From assembly GCA_014529385.2 (NCBI GenBank), contig CM043957.1, forward strand, positions 82,739,881 through 82,803,880: a DNA stretch of 64,000 bases, read 5' to 3'. The first letter of the stretch is position 1. Each line of letters starts with the position of its first letter. Shown here one piece after another: positions 9,829-22,022 of this stretch. A program made the translations under genes and the position numbers. This DNA is from Adiantum capillus-veneris. Its lineage: Eukaryota > Streptophyta > Polypodiopsida > Polypodiales > Pteridaceae. The notes under the pieces were generated by a model, which ran no database searches, had not been told where the DNA came from, and was given only the letters and a program-made list of their open reading frames with translations.

Positions 9829-10550
9829 TCCCATTGAGTCATGGATAGGAGCAAGGTCCACAAATTGGAGACTTGAGAAACAAGGTTACCACTTGTCCAA
9901 GCTAAACTTAATTGGGTTCATCACATTGAGAATTCGTGGAGTTATAATACTCATAATCCTCATGTATTTTGTAAATTGAAATTTTTTAAAAAATAATCCA
10001 AGGGAATTTATTTATGACTATGAACTTGACAAGTTCATCCTTTTCGCTTACATGATAGATTTTGAATTTGGGGAGAAAGTGCATATGATACTTGATGGTG
10101 AAATTGTTGGTATTGGTTGTGTATGTAGAATAGATCCAGATTCCATTTGTGGGAGTACAGAGACAGAGCAAGTAAATGTATCTATACTAGTGGAGGAATA
10201 CTTGAAGGATGTGGTTCTACCTTTTTCTACAATAAATACTACATATCTCCACAATTCATTATGGAGTGCCATTTGATGGCCTAAACTTCTTTTGTGGTCT
10301 TTCATAATAAATGACAATTTAAGTGACCAAAACAAAAGCTACATTGGCGATGAACAAGGAGTCAAAAAGCATATACTAATTATGTTTAAGATTTACTTTC
10401 TATTTGCTATCAAAAATATAAGAAGATGTGATACCAATTCAAGCTAAATGGCGCTATTGTTTGGTGTAGAGCATCGTATGAGCTACATGGAATACCAAAG
10501 ACATTATTTTACCGTTAGAAGGAAAATTTTAAAAATGACGTGTTCCAATA
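9829..10550 (+). pseudogene. Left part of a DUF7869-like transposase element, split by the chromovirus
   Basis: Before the chromovirus insertion this joined to 19486 onward. Removing the insertion and one copy of CAATA restores a short continuous reading (F-Q-Y-V-H-G-N) like the YVHGN motif near the start of DUF7869-type proteins. An ORF at 10052-10276 (CVCRIDPDSICGS, then VNVS and ending near a WPK) faintly resembles the DUF8039 region of plant transposon proteins, but I hold that loosely. Stops and frameshifts are frequent. No target duplication of the host element itself was found. Confidence 0.4.
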
Positions 10551-10928
10551 TGTCATAATAATCAATATCTAATTATCCTAAATGATTTTCTCATATTAAA
10601 CTGATCATTTAATGTGGGGAAGTGCGAGGGGAGAGAAAGCTAGAATATTGGTTAAGCTAGCAGACTGGCCACAGTAGGGATCCAAAGGAGGGAAAATAAG
10701 GATCCAAAGGGGGGGCCATCTGCAAAAGAGCCATGTGCAACAATGGGCTAAAAAAACCCTAAGGTTAAGCCCATTAAGACTTCCAAAATGCTAAGGTTCC
10801 AAAATTCAAAGGTTGTGTCCAAAGGTCAACCCTAGGGGAAATTGGATGCTTTGTGTGTAACTAGAAAGTCTTTGCATATCCGTACATGGGAGGGGGCGAG
10901 CCCTTCTTCTAGGGGATGAGAGAGAAAG

Positions 10929-10976
<48 letters not shown>

Positions 10977-12178
10977 GCTCCCTTTACACAAAGGGAATTA
11001 GGGACACATGTCAGCTCCCTAGCCTAGATGCCCACAAGGTGTGCCCAATTCCTATTGGATGGACTTGGAGGTGGACCAATGAGAATTAGGCTAGAGTAAA
11101 TCTAGTTTAATTAATTTAAAAACACTTAATAAAAGAACCAATGAGAATCAAGTCTCCTAGAAGACTATTGGACAGTCTCCCAAGGGGTCCAATGAGCATT
11201 CAGGAGCCCAATGGCTTGCCTGATTCCTATTGGCCAGGAGGCAAAGGGGTCCAATGAGAGTTTAGTTTAATTATTAAATTACCTAAATCTCTCACAAAAG
11301 GGGAAAGAGGGACACATGTCAGAAGGCTATCACTTATGCTGCTTAATAGCCATTGGCTTGACTTGGGGAGGTCCAATGGGGAGCTTGCAAGAGCAAATAG
11401 CAAGAGGGCTCGCCCAAGAGAGAGAGAGAGGGGGCTGATTTTTGCAAGGCATGAACACACACACACTCACACAATCTCATGTGTGAAGAAAGAGAAGACT
11501 ATCTCTTCCCAAGGTTTAATGGAGAGCTCATCACCTACTCCAAGCTTGTGAGATAGAAGCCTACATCAACACACTCTTGACATGTGGATGCAAATCCAAC
11601 CAAGAGCCAAGATTCAATGCATGCTCATCTCCTCTACCAAGCTAATTACTAAGCTACAGCTATGCTAATATGAGTGATTATGTGAGGATATGTATATCTT
11701 TCTCGTAAGATACTCCTTCTTCCTCTCAATCTACTCTCATACCCTGCTAGCTCTCACCATCTTTGAAGGTGTGTGAGGTCTTGGGTCTGAGAACGGGGAT
11801 AATTAAAGTCGTGTTTGCTAAGTGTTTTGCTTAGTGCATGAAGCTTTCATCTTCATTGCAAGTCTTGAAGGAACACAAAGAATTATTGTACAATGTCTCT
11901 CTTGATGGGAGAAACCATAATACAAAGTCTTTTGGAGGGGGGACAGGTGGAGGGGGGACCGGCTTCATGCAAATCCGGTCCTCAACTGTTGTCAATAGCT
12001 TAATTTCTCTCTCTTTTGAAAGTATTGTTGATGATATCTAACTAGGTGTTATGCTTTTTGTTGCTCTCTCCACCCAAGCACTCTTGTAATTCTCATTAGG
12101 AATCTATTCTAATGAAATGCCCACTATGTTCATGCTAATTTCCGCTACACATAAGTTTTTAGGCCATTAAATGTTACA
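10551..12178 (+). repeat. 5' LTR of the chromovirus
   Basis: 1628 bp with TG...CA ends. It contains a (CA)n tract at about 10929-10973 that is longer than in the 3' LTR (18269-18304). No clear TATA box was assigned. Confidence 0.95.
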
Positions 12179-12179
12179 T

Positions 12180-12191
12180 TGGTATCAGAGC
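12180..12191 (+). other. PBS (initiator methionine tRNA) of the chromovirus
   Basis: TGGTATCAGAGC one base after the LTR, the same primer type as in the Copia element. The 400-bp leader that follows shows no gene. Confidence 0.95.
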
Positions 12192-12608
12192 ACAAGGTTT
12201 CTCTTTTCTTGCTCAAGAAGGGAGGTCCTTAAGCTAGCTATAAATGGTTAGTATTATTAATTGCCTGTGAGTAAGTAGAATAGGGATTTTTCATCCTTGC
12301 AGTGCGCCTGCCTTTGTGCAGTTAACGGGGCATCACCGTCGAGAGCTATGGTCTTAATAGTGGAGTCCTATGGGGCTTGCCTATGGCTTTTGCCTATGGC
12401 TTAACCACTATTGAGCTATTAGAAGATTGACAGGAGCCGGTGCTGTTTTGGTGTTGAAAGACCCTCTCTTCTATTCCTTGCAATTAATGGTATTCGAGCC
12501 ACGGGTACAGTAGCTTGAGTGCTTTTTCTAAAGGGGTAAATAGGAGTAGCAACTAGGGCTTGAAGTGCCAAAGTACACCTAAAAAGTTTACACCTAAAAG
12601 TTGTTAGA

Positions 12609-14211
12609 ATGGGTGACAATAGTAAAGAGAGTGAAATTAATGTTGATAACTTTGATTTTGCTCATGAGAAAGCTACTAATGATGCTTCAATGCTTGTTAA
12701 CTATCTTGTTTCTAGGCTTCAACAAGCCATGGGCAATCCATCTCTCCAAAGCGAAGTGCAACGGCAGCTCCGTGCTCACGGGATTCTCCAAGCTCATCAC
12801 CATGACGAGAGAACACCTAGGAAGCCTCCTTGTGAGACTACCAAAAGAGGTCTCTCTCCGATTCGGGAAGAAGAAGAGAATCCCTACGAAGGGCTCAAGA
12901 ATTTACTTCTTGATGATGCATCTCCTTCCCAAAGGAGAACTCAAGAGCCTCCATCGAAGGAACGAGAAAGAAGTGAGTCTCCCGCCACCTCGACGGAGAT
13001 GGCTCCACGAAGACGGCGGGCTAAACGCTCTCCATCACCACCAAAGCGGAGAAGACCATCGCACTCTTGCCACATCATAGTTCAAAGAGGGATGATAAAA
13101 AGAAAGAGAAGAAAAAGGCGAGAAAGAGGACACCCTCTTCTCCATCTTCTTCATCCTCTTCCTCTTATGAAAGTGATGGTGAAGACGACGAAGATCAAGA
13201 CAAGAAAAAGGCGAGAAAGAGGTCACCCTCTTCTCCACCTTCTTCAAATTCTTCACCTTCTCAAGAAAGTGATGGTGCAACCTTTGAACCATCAAAAAGA
13301 AGAGGCCATATGAAATCCTATGCCGCATGGAAGAGGCCGTCCAAGTTGAAGAAATTCAAAGAGGGAGGGAAGAGCATCTCTTTCCTTACCTATGATGGTA
13401 CCTCTGGTGGTACGGACAAAGTCTTGGCCTTTATCCAGCAATTCGATGTGGCGTTTGGAGATGAGGGCTTCACGGAGTCCTCTAAGCTACGCCATGTAGC
13501 TATGCACTTTCAAAAGTCCGCCAGGCAATGGTGGTCTAGCCTACCAGCCAACGGTGAAGCTCCACGAACATGGAAAGCTTTAAGAGCTTCCATTATGAAG
13601 CAATTTTTGGCCACCGATGCCAAAGACAAAGTACTCACCGAATGGCGAAGCTTAAAGCTCTCTCCTAATGAATCCATCCACAAATATGTAGACAAGTTTT
13701 GGGACCTACAACTCAAAGCCACTGTCTTTAAAAAGTTGGATCTTGGAGAACAAAAGAAAAAATTTTGTGCGGGCATAACCGAAGAAATGGCGGAGTATAT
13801 CAACTCCCAAAGGCCATGTACCATATCAGCGGTAATACACCATACTATGGTGGTCTCTCGAATCAATTTCCAAACGGGGGCTAAAAGAAATAATAAGCCC
13901 CCGGAAAAAAAAGGGTTCCAATGATCCTAAGGGGAAGGACAATATCCAAAAGTCTCCTAAGGCAACTCCAACAAAACTAAAGAGAAGGGAGTTTACAAAG
14001 GTAAGAACAAACTCTCTCCTGAAGAGCTTGAGCGTTATCGCAAGGATAACCGGTGTTTCAAGTGCGGCAAACAAGGGCATGCGTACCGCGCTTGTCCCCA
14101 AAAGAACAACCGCCAAGATCCTCCTAGAGCTTCCTTGGTTGAAATCCAAGAGGAGGAGACTCACCAAACTCATCACAAAGGATCTCCTCTATGCCATGCT
14201 TGGGGAAAGGT
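12609..14211 (+). pseudogene. gag: Chromovirus gag with basic serine-rich N-terminal region
   Basis: The ATG at 12609 opens MGDNSKESEINVDNFDF, which the truncated relative at 28541 also has. The N-terminal third is rich in Arg, Lys, Ser and Pro (RRRRAKRSPSPPKRRRPSH) and then, after a frameshift near 13065, has two similar units ending KKARKR.PSSP with acidic serine stretches. The capsid domain follows from about 13290 (FLTYDG, ARQWWSSLP, SIHKYVDKFWDL). A second frameshift near 13915 precedes a CCHC zinc knuckle CFKCGKQGHAYRAC at 14053-14095. Gag binds RNA and forms particles. The RS-like region could act in nuclear import or RNA binding, which is inference. Confidence 0.85.
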
Positions 14212-14731
14212 AAGAGAACATGATGCTTTTATTCTCTTTGACCCTGGTTCTACTCACAATTTTATATCTATAGAGTTGGCCACCAAGCTAGGCATACAAT
14301 CCTACGAGATGGGAGATGTCCTACCCGCAGACAGTGCCTTCAAGGGGCAAGAAGCTTCAGTCACTCCCTTAATCGGGAAATTGAGGCTTCATGTCCAAGG
14401 CTATGTGGACAAAGAGGACTTCTTTATCTCTCCTCTCAAGCATGAGGATGTAATCCTAGGGGCACCATGGTTTGACCGCCTGACTGCCGATGTTAAATTT
14501 CCTGAAAGGAGAATCTCCTTTAAGTTCAGGGAAAAAGACATGTACATAGATGCTAAGGAAATGGGTAGCACTATCCCCATTGTACATACACCAGCTTTCA
14601 ACAAGTCAATAAAGAGCTCTGTTTCCGTGTACATGATTTTTGTTAAAGATTCTCAAAATGAACCTAATGCTTTAGCAAAAGAAAATAAAAGTAACCAAAA
14701 GGAATTAGAGTTATCCAATTTTCCCTTGTGA
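14135..14731 (+). pseudogene. pol: Chromovirus protease
   Basis: Retropepsin-like segment with the catalytic motif FDPGSTHNFIS at about 14237 (DPG in place of the usual DSG), then VILGAPWFDR. The ORF ends at 14731 shortly before RT; the linker PPIRGNDDHEIEL continues in another frame, so a frameshift sits near 14725. It cleaves Gag-Pol in active relatives. Confidence 0.85.
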
Positions 14732-14744
14732 GCTACCTCCTATA

Positions 14745-16145
14745 CGAGGTAATGATGACCATGAAATTGAACTTCTTCCAAGAAGTTCACCGCCTAACAA
14801 ACCTCCTTATAGAGTTTCTCAAGCTCAACAAGAGGAGATTATGCGGCAAGTGCATGAGTTAGTTGAGAAGGGCATGGTTAGGCCTAGCTCATCTCCATTT
14901 TGCTCACATGTGCTATTAGTGCAAAAGAAAGACGGCACATATCGCATGTGTGTTGACTATAGAGCACTAAATAGGATCACTATCAAAAATAGGTTTTCCG
15001 TTCCACGGGTAGAAGACCTATTTGATAAGCTACAAGGATCGACCTACTTCAGTAGGATTGACCTAAAAAGTGGCTATCATCAAATACGGATAGTTGATCA
15101 AGACATTATAAAGACCGCATTTTGCACCACCTTTGGTCTTTACGAATACATTGTCATGCCTTTTGTCTTCACCAATGCACTAGCCACATTTAACCTCTTG
15201 ATGGAGAAGCTGTTCAGGCCTCATCGAACCTTCACTGGAGTGTTCTTTGATGATATTATCATCTACTCTAATTCATTAGACGAACACAAGTAACACCTCC
15301 AGGTAATATTTCAAGTTTTGAGAGAGAATAAACTTTATGTTAATCGAAAGAAAAGTGAATTTTTCTTGCAAGAGATTCAGTATTTAGGTCACATTATCTC
15401 TCAAGATGGCATCCAAATGGATCCATCAAAGTTAGAGGTAATAAAAGGATGGCCTAAACCAAGGAATCTTCATGAACTAAGAAGCTTTATAGGTATGTGT
15501 ACATACTATAGACGCTTCATAGAAAAGTTCTCACAAATTGTGGGACCATTACATGACCTAACAAAGAAAAGCGTTAGGTATACATGGTGTGCTAAGGATA
15601 ACAATGCTTTCGAAAAGCTTAAAGAAAAGCTTATCTCTCAACCTGTGCTTACACTACCGGATCTCTCAAAACCATTTGAGGTCCAATGTGATGCTTGTTG
15701 TGATTGCCTTGGAGCTGTTTTGCTCCAAGAAGGGCATGCCATAGGCTATGAGAGTCGAAGGCTCGACCCTATTGAGCAAGCTCTAGGCATACATGAAAAG
15801 GAACTCCTTGCAGTCCTACATGCCTTAGACTCATGGAAGCACTATTTATTGGGGACTCCTTTCATTCTGCGAACGGATCACCAAAGTCTTAAGTACTTCA
15901 TGACGCAGACCAAGCTCTCTGACAAACAAATGAGGTGGGCAAATTTCCTTTCTCAATTTCATTTTCATATTGCTCACATTGCTGGCAAGCATAATCAAGT
16001 AGCTGATGCACTCTCAAGACGGTCGAGAGTGAATGCCATTTCCATAGCAACTCACAATGATCTATCTTCAATGATAGATGAGTACGCTATTGATCCCGAT
16101 TTTAGAGATGTGATTTCAGCCCTTGCATTAGGGAAGAAAGAATAA
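14745..16145 (+). pseudogene. pol: Chromovirus reverse transcriptase and RNase H
   Basis: RT blocks: VRPSSSPFCS, MCVDYRALN, RIDLKSGYHQIR and the active site VFFDDIIIYS at about 15241. A conserved block is altered: MPFVFTNALATF at about 15160 instead of MPFG..NAPATF. A stop lies at 15291. The RNase H part follows with VQCDACCDCLGAVLLQ, RTDHQSLKYF at about 15870 and VADALSRR at about 16005. The frame closes at 16143 before integrase. In working relatives these domains copy and remove the RNA template. The altered block and two stops point to an inactive copy. Confidence 0.9.
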
Positions 16146-17533
16146 CCATTTACTTTACAAGATGGTTATCTTCTCTATGGCAATAGACTATACGTTACTA
16201 ACTCACTACGTGAGAAAGTAATGTATGAATCTCATGCTCCACCGTATGCGGAGCATAGAGGGATTCAGTCTACCTTAAAGGGAATTGAAACATATTTCTA
16301 TTGGCCTACCATGAAAGTGAACATACAAGAGTATGTTTCTAAATGTGTGGTATGCCAAAAGACAAAATTTGATAGAGGGAAGCAACTTGGATTGCTTCAA
16401 CCCTTGCCAATCCCTAATTCACCATGGGAGAGCATATCCATGGATTTTATCTTTGGATTGCCTGATTCTATCCATGGGAATACGGGAATATGGACAATAA
16501 ATGACAGGTTTAGTAAACAAGCTCATTTTATACCTGTCAAAAAGATTATCAAAGACCATCAAATGGCAACCCTCTTCATTTCACAAATTTTCAAGTACCA
16601 TGGCTTGCCAATGTCCATAGTGTCGGATAGAGATCCTAGAATGACCAGTAATTTCTGGAAGGGTCTCTTTGAGAATTTAGGGACAAGGATAAACTTCTCT
16701 TCGGCCTATCATCCACAAACGGATGGCCAAAGTGAAATAGCTAACCTAACAATTCTCGATCTACTAAAAGCCTATGTAACGGAAGTAGATCAAAGATCCC
16801 AATGGGAGAAGTACTTACCCTTAGTGGATTATGCTTACAATAACACTGTACATACTTCCAAGAGAAAAGCACCTTTCGAGGTAATTGAGGGAAGATTAAA
16901 AAGTCCCTTGCTACTTAAGGTACATGGGAAGATCTTCGCTGCAGATGAGTATAGCCGAGACCTACAAGAATCTTTTCAAAAGATTAAGGATACTATCTCT
17001 ATCTCATAGCAAAGGTAAAAGGCTGATGTTGCTGACAAGCACAGAAGATCCCAAGCCTTTAAAGAAAATGATTGGGTCTTATTAAAGTTTCCCAAGGCTC
17101 GAATAAGGCACACGACGGGCAAGAATCCTACGGGCCACCAAAAGTACTATGCTAAAGTAGCAAAAAGGTACTATGGTCCCTTCCAGATTCTTAGGCCAAT
17201 CAATGAGATGGCCTATAACCTCAAGTTGCCCAATCATTGGCTCATACACAATGCTTTCCATGTGAGCCTATTAAAGCCTTACAAAGGAGAGCCACCTCAA
17301 GAACCAACTATGGAAGACCCACCGGAGATCGAGGACCAAGAGGAGGTGCTGCAGCCCGACAGCCCGAGTCCATTCTCCGACATGAAGACAAGGTATTAAG
17401 AGGTGGTAAGATTATCCGACGATATCTTATTAAGTTTAAGAATTATACTTTTGAAGATGCTAGATGGATGCAAGGCGTACAATTAAAGGATAACCTAAAC
17501 CTTGTCAATGCTTACAATGCTTCCCAAGAGTAA
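16146..17533 (+). pseudogene. pol: Chromovirus integrase with chromodomain-like C terminus
   Basis: The zinc-binding region is HAPPYAEHRG ... CVVCQKTK. The core has Asp in SMDFIFGLP (about 16440), Asp in SDRDPRMTS (about 16625) and Glu in GQSEIANLT (about 16733). The C-terminal GPF.I and LPNHWLIHNAFHVSLLKPY block is present, and after a frameshift at 17395 comes a chromodomain-like end (RRYLIKFKNYTFEDARWM). Chromodomains steer integration toward modified chromatin in this lineage. Stops at 17007 and in the following bases break the frame. Confidence 0.88.
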
Positions 17534-17875
17534 GCAAATGTACAAAATGTTAAAAATGAACAAAGTTTTTTTTGTCTTATAAGACTCTCTTTTTCTTTAT
17601 TGTGCACAAAAATGAAGTAGTATGCATGCTTAGATCAAGTTTGTGTAGACGACGTCTCCCAAACACCAAGTAGAGCTTGTCACTCTACTATGGAAGACTG
17701 ATAGGACTAATGTGCAGACATGCTTGCGGCAGCCTCAGGCTCTCAAGAGCCAAATGGACTAGTCATCCATTGTGGAATGATGTCGTAGGGTAACATAGGG
17801 ATCCTCTACCCGCTAAGAAAAGGACTCATGAATATGCTTTATCTTCTCTACACCATAGTCGAGGACGACTATGAT

Positions 17876-17891
17876 TTCAAGAGAGAGGTAA
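17876..17891 (+). other. Polypurine tract of the chromovirus
   Basis: AAGAGAGAGGTAA immediately before the 3' LTR start at 17892. Confidence 0.7.
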
Positions 17892-18269
17892 TGTCATAAT
17901 AATCAATATCTAATTCTCCTATATGATATTCTCATATTAAACTGATCATTTAATGTGGGGAAGTGCCAGGGGAGAAAAAGCTAGAATATTGGTTAAGCTA
18001 GCAGACTGGCCACAGTAGGGATCCAAAGGAGGGAAAATAGGGATCCAAAGGGGAGCCCATCTGCAAAAGAGCCATGTGCAACAATGGGCTAAAAAGACCC
18101 TAAGGTTCAGCCCATTAAGACTTCCAAAATGCTAAGGTTCCAAAATTCAAAGGTTGTGTCCAAAGGTCAACCCTAGGGGAAATTGGATGCTTTGTGTGTA
18201 ACTAAAAAGTCTTTGCATATCCCTACATGGGAGGGGGCGAGCCCTTCTTCTAGGGGATGAGAGAAAAAG

Positions 18270-18306
<37 letters not shown>

Positions 18307-19485
18307 CTCCCTTTACACAAAGGGAATTAGGGACACATGTCAGCTCCCTAGCGTAGATGCCCACAAGGTGTGCCCAATTCCTATTGGATGGCCTTGGAGG
18401 TGGACCAATGAGAATTAGGCTAGAGTAAATCTAGTTTAATTAATTTAAAAACACTTAATAAAAGAACCAATGAGAATCAAGTCTCCTAGAAGACTATTGG
18501 ACAGTCTCCCAAGGGGTCCAATGAGCATTCAGGAGCCCAATGGCTTGCCTGATTCCTATTGGCCAGGAGGCAAAGGGGTCCAATGAGAGTTTAGTTTAAT
18601 TATTAAATTACCTAAATCTCTCACAAAAGGGGAAAGGGGGACACATGTCAGAAGGCTATCACTTATGCTGCTTAATAGCCATTGGCTTGACTTGGGGAGG
18701 TCCAATGGGGAGCTTGCAAGAGCAAATAGCAAGAGGGCTCACCCAAGAGAGAGAGGGGGATGATTTTTGCAAGGCATTAACACACACACACTCACACAAT
18801 CTCATGTGTGAAGAAAGAGAAGACTATCTCTTCCCAAGCTTTAATGGAGAGCTCATCACCTACTCCAATCTTGTGAGATAGAAGCCTACATCAACACACT
18901 CTTGACATGTGGATGCAAATCCAACCAAGAGCCAAGCTTCAATGCATGCTCATCTCCTCTACCAAGCTAAAGCTATGCTAATATGAGTGATTATGTGAGG
19001 AGATGTACATCTTTCTCATAAGATACTCCTTCTTCCTCTCAATCTACTCTCATACCCTGCTAACTCTCACCATCTTCGAAGGTGTGTGAGGTCTTGGGTC
19101 TGAGAACGGGGATAATTAAAGTTGTGTTTGCTAAGTGTTTTGCTTAGTGCATGAAGCTTTCATCTTCATTGCACTAGCTAGTCTTGAAGGAACACAAAGA
19201 ATTGTATTGTACAATGTCTTTTTTGATGGGAGAAACCATAATACAAAGCCTTTTGGAGGGGGGACCGGCTCCATGCAAATCCGGTCCTCAACTGTTGTCA
19301 ATAGCTTAATTTCTCTCTCTTTTGAAAGTATTGTTGATGCTATCTAACTAGGTGTTATGGTTTTTGTTGCTCTCTCCACCCAAGCACTCTTGTAATTCTC
19401 ATTAGGAATCTATTCTAATGAAATGCCCACTATGTTCATGCTAATTTCCGCTACACACAAGGTTTTTAGGCCATTAAATGTTACA
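17892..19485 (+). repeat. 3' LTR of the chromovirus
   Basis: 1594 bp; same ends as the 5' LTR, with a shorter CA tract and small deletions near 18750 and 18965. Confidence 0.95.
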
Positions 19486-20930
19486 CAATATGTGCATGGG
19501 AACACATGTACATTGAGAAGAGGAATTCAACATACCACTTTAGCAAGAGCATGTTAAATGAGTTTATGGATAACGACTTTGAGAAGATTCCACATAGAAG
19601 TAGAGCACTTCTAGATGGCTCAAAGAGACTCAAATAGTGATTCTATCAACGTACAAGAAAATAAATAATTTAAGTGATATCAATACGACACTTGACCAAA
19701 TGGGCTATGAGAAGAAGTCATCCGAGGCTTCTTTTGGTAGAATTTGGAACAAAGAGATCCACATGTTACTTACAAAAAGGACGAGAGGGTTCTCTAAGTG
19801 CAATACTTGTAGTTCAATCAAAACAAGGTTAAAAGATAAACCTTGTCTTGAAGAAAGAGCACAACGAAAGAGCTATAGGAGCCTATATTATGCATGGCAC
19901 ACATATTCAGAAACTCAACCACAAAAATACGTATGTATAATCCATGATAAGATGGATCAAAAGAAGACTGTCGTTCCTTGATTACACATTGTTCCTAAGG
20001 GTGTGGATTCAAGATACAATTTGCATGTGACATTAATATGTATGATAACTCATGGACATGGAGAATATCATTATGGACATCTTGTCTTGAATGGTTTGTG
20101 GGAAGTTGATCCAAATCTTACAATTGGCTCAATTTCTAATTTTTTATATAACCTAGAGAGAATAGATAAGCATCCTCTTTGTAATATAGTAACAAATGGA
20201 CTTCCAAGGAGCAGTGTTTCACTACTATATGATTTGAACTCGATGTATGTTTTGGACTACCACAACTTGTGTGATAGAAAAGAGCCCATTGTGCAACCAT
20301 CAAAAACTACAGAAGGGGAATTAGTGTCAACATTTTGCAAGCTACCAAAGAACTTGTTGCTATAACTAGATAAGTGTGCAGGGAAAAACAAAAATTGATA
20401 CCTATTTATCTATTTGCCAATGCTTGTTGCAGGGGGGATTTTCAAAACTATCCAACTAGGACTTTTGATGGTTGGGCATACACATGAGGACATAAACGCA
20501 ATGTTCAATAGGTTTTCAAATAAGTTGAGAGTTATCCAAATGTATTAATGGATTTTCTATGAAATAGCTCATCTTCATCTCCAGCTCCATTTTTGCTTAA
20601 AAAGGTCTCCGATTTCAATCAATATTGTGATGATTATCTTTGTGATGGTGGACAAGACATATAACTTTTTTTCCATCCCAGATCACTTCAATTTAGGTTC
20701 TTTATTTAAGATAGGACACCATTGATGTAATATAAGGTACATGTAGGTGTCTCAAGTTGGAATGGAAGTATTAGTCTTTAAAATATAGACATAGAAGGCA
20801 AACCAATGCTACCACATGGAGATTTCGCTTTGGTACCAATGGCGGAGTATGTCAAGGCTCATGAATAAGTGAATTCAAGGCTAAAGAATTATATAAGGTT
20901 TTAGAAAAGTTTAGGGAATGGTTCAAGTGT
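19486..20930 (+). pseudogene. DUF7869-like transposase (right part), degenerate
   Basis: Motifs in order: YVHGNT near 19490; SFGRIWNKEI then FSKCNTC at about 19730-19810; a Lys/Arg-rich stretch; CIIHDKMDQKKT at about 19940 (family pattern D.MDQ.KT); a HGHGEYHYGH...DPNLTI block at about 20050-20130; LDKCAGKNKN at about 20367 (family LDNC...NKN); and LLMVGHTHEDINAMF at about 20460. The three acidic motifs resemble a DDE-type active site, which would cut and join DNA ends. Stops at 19637, 19980 and 20362 and frame changes make it a pseudogene. The DUF7869 label is from memory of the family pattern. The chromovirus inserted inside this gene. Confidence 0.6.
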
Positions 20931-20931
20931 A

Positions 20932-21194
20932 CCATGGTCTCGGGGGGGGTGCACTATGTAATCATGTTAATGTATAACTTGAGTTTGAAAGGAGGGGTTT
21001 TTTAATGCAAAAAATTTAGGCAATTTAACAGAGATACATTAAAATAAGGGGTTTTTATATTCAATTTTGGAAAAAATCCTAAAATAAGGGGTTATTTTAT
21101 TCATTCAAACATGTTAAAAGAGGGATTTTTTTAATACCCCACGAACCCACGTTATATAGGAGGGTACTGAATGGTCAACCCCCCGAGACCATGG
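20932..21194. mobile_element. 263-bp terminal-inverted-repeat element (MITE-like), TA target duplication
   Basis: The ends are inverted repeats: CCATGGTCTCGGGGGG at 20932 and its complement CCCCCCGAGACCATGG ending at 21194. TA flanks both sides (20930-20931 and 21195-21196), which fits a Tc1/mariner-type or Stowaway-like MITE. The inside is AT-rich with no ORF. It lies within the DUF7869-like remnant. Confidence 0.8.
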
Positions 21195-21196
21195 TA

Positions 21197-21420
21197 TTAA
21201 ATACCCGTGATAGATTATTGAAGTAAAGTAATTGATGAGATTGCAAAAGCAATCATATCAGAGGAGTCTTGTATCAATAAAATTTGGCCAAAAAGTCAAG
21301 AATATTGTCTCCTACAAAGCACTACAATGAATTTACAACAAGAAGCAAAAAGATTCCTTGGCATTGAAGAAATGACAACTCAACTTTAGGCCCTACCATA
21401 CGGTCCACCATTTCAGTCCA
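21197..21420 (+). pseudogene. Probable C-terminal remnant of the DUF7869-like element
   Basis: After the TIR element a short open stretch reads EIAKAIISEESCINKIWPKS and continues to about 21389. It is in the right place to be the end of the transposase, but no motif confirms it. Confidence 0.3.
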
Positions 21421-22022
21421 CATGGAATCCACCCATTTGCTCATTCCATAGTCTCATTTTTGACCCCATGGCAAACAAAGAGGCCCTCTTAGATCCCATT
21501 TCCTTCCTAATGTATAGGCGTACAAGGTAGGGATCAATTTTCCACGTGTTGTTAGTCACAAGATGAACAAGATGGTCTATGAGCTCATCGAGTTCGGTTT
21601 AGCCAGTCTGGAGAAAGGTTCATGAGGGTCCCTCTCACACACAAGTACTTATACTTTGCGAATGTCACATGTACTCACATCACTTATCCCACATGTGGAG
21701 AATGAGTCTTTGGGATTTACCTTTTTCTTAATTATGTGTCACGACAAAGTCCCTATATGCCTGTCAAAACTCTTTAATAGACCGCTCTGAGCATGCCGTG
21801 TTGGGAACAAAAGCATTGCAAGCAATAGATGGGTTTAAGCCAACCTGAATGTCTCTTTGCCCATGTAAATGTCTTGTGCAATCATGTCCACCTCCAAAGT
21901 GCATAGATATGTGAATGCATTTACAGAAAACCATCATCTAGCCTCTGCTAAAAAGCATCTCATAACTTAATTGACATGACCACATTTGGCATATCCAACA
22001 ATCGACACAATGCAAGTGATGT
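21421..22022. other. No recognisable gene
   Basis: About 600 bp of mixed composition with no ORF that resembles a known family. It is the left flank of the truncated Tat-like copy. Confidence 0.5.

Larger units (their letters stand above)
10551..19485 (+). mobile_element. Complete, degenerate Ty3/Gypsy chromovirus
   Basis: LTRs at 10551-12178 (1628 bp) and 17892-19485 (1594 bp) begin TGTCATAATAATC and end GTTACA. They are flanked by a perfect CAATA duplication at 10546-10550 and 19486-19490. Inside are the PBS, gag with a basic serine-rich N terminus and zinc knuckle, protease, RT, RNase H, integrase and a C-terminal chromodomain-like segment. RT before integrase plus the chromodomain places it among the chromoviruses. 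The LTRs are very similar by eye apart from CA-repeat length and small indels. Several stops and frameshifts, and altered RT residues, make it defective. Confidence 0.95.

Noticed and set aside
10929-10973. CRISPR-like or satellite array
   Set aside because: It is a simple CA microsatellite within an LTR; no spaced repeats are present anywhere in the window.
12233-12245. TATAAATGG as a promoter of the chromovirus
   Set aside because: It lies downstream of the PBS in the leader, not in the LTR U3.
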